Origin: Pseudomonadota bacterium
Lineage (GTDB): Bacteria; Pseudomonadota; Alphaproteobacteria; Rhodospirillales; Rhodospirillaceae
Length of the DNA: 7,158 bases
Assembly: GCA_023396465.1 (NCBI GenBank)
Contig: JAEWWF010000188.1
Location: forward strand, 1 to 7,158
Reading direction: 5' to 3'
This document shows positions 5,649 to 7,158 of the stretch, in pieces; positions within the stretch are counted from its first letter, which is position 1, and every line of letters begins with the position of its first letter. Made by a program: the position numbers and the translations under genes. The notes beneath the pieces were generated by a model, which did not search any database, was not told where the DNA came from, and saw nothing but the letters and a program-made list of their open reading frames with translations.

Positions 5649-6829
5649 GCTTTCGCACCCTCATCCTCGCCTCCGCCGCCGCCCTGGTTCTTGGTGCCTG
5701 TAGCCAGACCGCCGAGGTGCGCGGCACCGGCAATCTCGGGCTGGTGATCGAGCGCGCCATCGGTCAGGTGGCGGTGGTCGATCGCCTTCAGAGCAGCCGA
5801 CTCGCCACCGTCGAGGGCTTGGGCGACCTGTCGCACGCCTCCGTCGTCTATGGCCCGAGCGAACGCTTCGCCTATGTCTTCGGCCGCGATGGCGGGCTGA
5901 CCAAGGTGGACATGCTGACCGGCACCATCGACCGCCGCGTGGTGCAGTCGGGCAATTCCATCGGCGGCGCCATCTCGGAGGACGGCCGGCTGGTCGCCGT
6001 CGCCAATTACGAGCCCGGCGGCGTCAAGGTGTTCGACGCCGACACATTGGAGCTTCTGGCCGACATTCCCGCCACCGCCATCGGCGATGGCAAGCGGTCC
6101 AAGGTGGTGGGGCTGGAGGACGCGCCGGGCAACCGGTTCGTCTTCAGCCTCTACGACACCGACGAAATCTGGATCGCCGACTTCTCCGCCGACCCGCGCG
6201 CGCCGGTGCTGACCCAGTTCACCGGCATCGGCCGCCAGCCTTACGACGCCCTGGTGTCGGAGGACGGCCGCTGGTACATCGCCGGCCTGTTCGGCGAGGA
6301 CGGCCTCGCCATGCTCGACCTGTGGTATCCGGACCGCGGCGTGCGGCGGGTGCTCGACGGCTACGGCCGCGGGGCGGAGCCGCTGCCGGTCTACAAGATG
6401 CCGCACCTGGAAGGCTGGGCGGTGGCTGCCGGCAAGGCATGGCTGCCGGCGATCGGCCGCCATTCGGTGCTGGTGGTGGACCTGGCGACCTGGCGGCAGG
6501 TGGCGGAAATCCCCGTTCACGGCCAGCCGGTGTTCGTCATGGCACGACCGGGCGGGCGGCATGTGTGGGTCAACTTCGCGCTTCCCGACAACGGCACCGT
6601 GCAGGTGATCGACACCGAGGCCCTGGCGGTGGCCGATACCCTCACCCCCGGCCCCGGCGTGCTGCACATGGAGTTTACCCCGCGCGGCGACCGCGTGTGG
6701 CTGTCGGTGCGCGACCGCGACGAGGTCCACGTCATCGACACCGAAAGCCGCGAGACGCTGGCGGTGCTGCCGGCCGATAAGCCGTCGGGCATCTTCTTCA
6801 CCAGCCGCGCCCACCGGATCGGATTGTAG
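5645..6829 (+). CDS. nirF: NirF, haem d1 biosynthesis protein, predicted lipoprotein
   Basis: NirF acts in the periplasm in a late step of haem d1 synthesis and binds d1-type tetrapyrroles. The 394-residue protein starts with a hydrophobic segment and a lipobox L-G-A-C, placing the lipidated Cys at 19, so it should be membrane-tethered. The rest is a NirS-like eight-bladed propeller: FGRDGGLTKVD (79-89) mirrors GRDGKMTKID in NirS, and HMEFTPRGDRVWLSV (341-355) mirrors the NirS segment HIEFNKNGDEAWVSV. There is no CxxCH, as expected for NirF and unlike NirN or NirS. His64 (DLSHASVV) is the likely counterpart of the conserved d1-binding histidine (His41 in Paracoccus pantotrophus), an assignment made by position. 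The start at 5645 is preferred because it gives ATGA coupling to nirC, GGGAG at 5633-5637 and a proper lipoprotein signal; a longer frame from 5576 would lie inside nirC and bury the signal. Confidence 0.96.
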   Translation: MSFRTLILASAAALVLGACSQTAEVRGTGNLGLVIERAIGQVAVVDRLQSSRLATVEGLGDLSHASVVYGPSERFAYVFGRDGGLTKVDMLTGTIDRRVVQSGNSIGGAISEDGRLVAVANYEPGGVKVFDADTLELLADIPATAIGDGKRSKVVGLEDAPGNRFVFSLYDTDEIWIADFSADPRAPVLTQFTGIGRQPYDALVSEDGRWYIAGLFGEDGLAMLDLWYPDRGVRRVLDGYGRGAEPLPVYKMPHLEGWAVAAGKAWLPAIGRHSVLVVDLATWRQVAEIPVHGQPVFVMARPGGRHVWVNFALPDNGTVQVIDTEALAVADTLTPGPGVLHMEFTPRGDRVWLSVRDRDEVHVIDTESRETLAVLPADKPSGIFFTSRAHRIGL

Positions 6830-6832
6830 ATC

Positions 6833-7158
6833 ATGCCGCGCGCATCCGACTTTGAAACCCGCCTGCTCAACCTCGCCCAGCGCGACTTCCCGCTGACCGC
6901 GCGTCCCTATGCCGACCTCGGCCGCCGCCTCGGCTGCACGGAGCGGGAGGTGATCGAAGCCTTCCGCGCCATGAAGGATGGCGGCCTGTTGTCGCGCATC
7001 GGCGCCGTCTACAAGCCCGGCACCGTCGGCGCCGCCTGTCTGGCCGCCATGCGGGTGCCGGAGGAGCGGCTGGAGGCGGTGGCAGCGCTGGTCTCCGGCT
7101 TTTCCGAGGTCAACCACAACTACCGCCGCGACCATGCCTGGAACCTGTGGTTCGTGGT
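6833..7158 (+). CDS. nirD: NirD-type sirohaem decarboxylase subunit (partial, runs off the right edge)
   Basis: NirD, L, G and H form the complex that decarboxylates sirohaem to didecarboxysirohaem in haem d1 synthesis. The 108 visible residues begin with an AsnC/Lrp-like winged-helix domain: LLNLAQRDFPLTARPYADLG (11-30), then recognition-helix-like ERE-V-I-E-A-F (37-44) and LLSRIGAVY (52-60). The diagnostic family motif EVNHNYRRDHAWNLWFV (92-108) follows. Despite the fold these proteins are enzymes, not DNA-binding regulators. The ATG lies three bases after the nirF stop, with no strong Shine-Dalgarno sequence, so translation is probably coupled. Many alphaproteobacteria have a nirD-nirL fusion; with the 3' end missing, nirD and nirDL cannot be told apart. 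Confidence 0.92.
   Translation, partial: MPRASDFETRLLNLAQRDFPLTARPYADLGRRLGCTEREVIEAFRAMKDGGLLSRIGAVYKPGTVGAACLAAMRVPEERLEAVAALVSGFSEVNHNYRRDHAWNLWFV

Noticed and set aside
5642..7135. 497-codon minus-strand open frame opposite nirF and nirD
   Set aside because: It is antisense to two recognised genes and has a His/Gly/Val-rich composition with no domain.
6833..7158. AsnC/Lrp-type transcription regulator
   Set aside because: The helix-turn-helix-like start is shared with regulators, but the NHNY...WNLWFV motif and position after nirF identify a sirohaem decarboxylase subunit.
1..7158. CRISPR array, tRNA or rRNA gene, insertion sequence
   Set aside because: No regularly spaced repeats, tRNA-like cloverleaf, rRNA signature or transposase frame was seen by eye.

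Overview
The window is part of a denitrification (nir) locus from a GC-rich proteobacterium. Gene content, protein style and codon use suggest an alphaproteobacterium of the Rhodospirillales or Magnetospirillum kind. The taxonomic call is an inference from protein resemblance and was not tested by a search.

Layout. Bases 2-46 hold the last 14 codons of a plus-strand gene, followed by a convergent junction with a long hairpin (65-115). A minus-strand set then reads leftward from about 4163: nirS (cytochrome cd1 nitrite reductase), a large membrane-anchored multihaem cytochrome (NapC/NirT tetrahaem module joined to an ethylbenzene-dehydrogenase-type haem-binding domain), and a small cysteine-free exported protein of unknown function. 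Both junctions in this set contain strong hairpins without U-tracts. The 362-bp divergent spacer (4164-4525) carries two FNR/NNR-type boxes, one for each direction, flanking an AT-rich stretch. On the plus strand, tightly packed or overlapping, come nirE, nirC, nirF and the first 108 codons of nirD (or nirDL), which runs off the right edge.

How the genes work together. NirS reduces nitrite to NO in the periplasm and needs haem d1. NirE starts that pathway by methylating uroporphyrinogen III to precorrin-2. NirD-type proteins decarboxylate sirohaem. NirF acts late in the periplasm, and NirC is a small c-type cytochrome that passes electrons to d1 maturation or to NirS. The NirT-like cytochrome probably brings electrons from the quinol pool to the periplasm. 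The paired boxes indicate that enzyme and cofactor operons are switched on together by low oxygen and/or NO.

The core pathway is well known. The most unusual item is the NirT-EB_dh fusion with a non-canonical CX3CH site. Next are the short N-terminus of NirS, which lacks the tyrosine-bearing arm, and the uncharacterised exported protein that ends the nirS operon.
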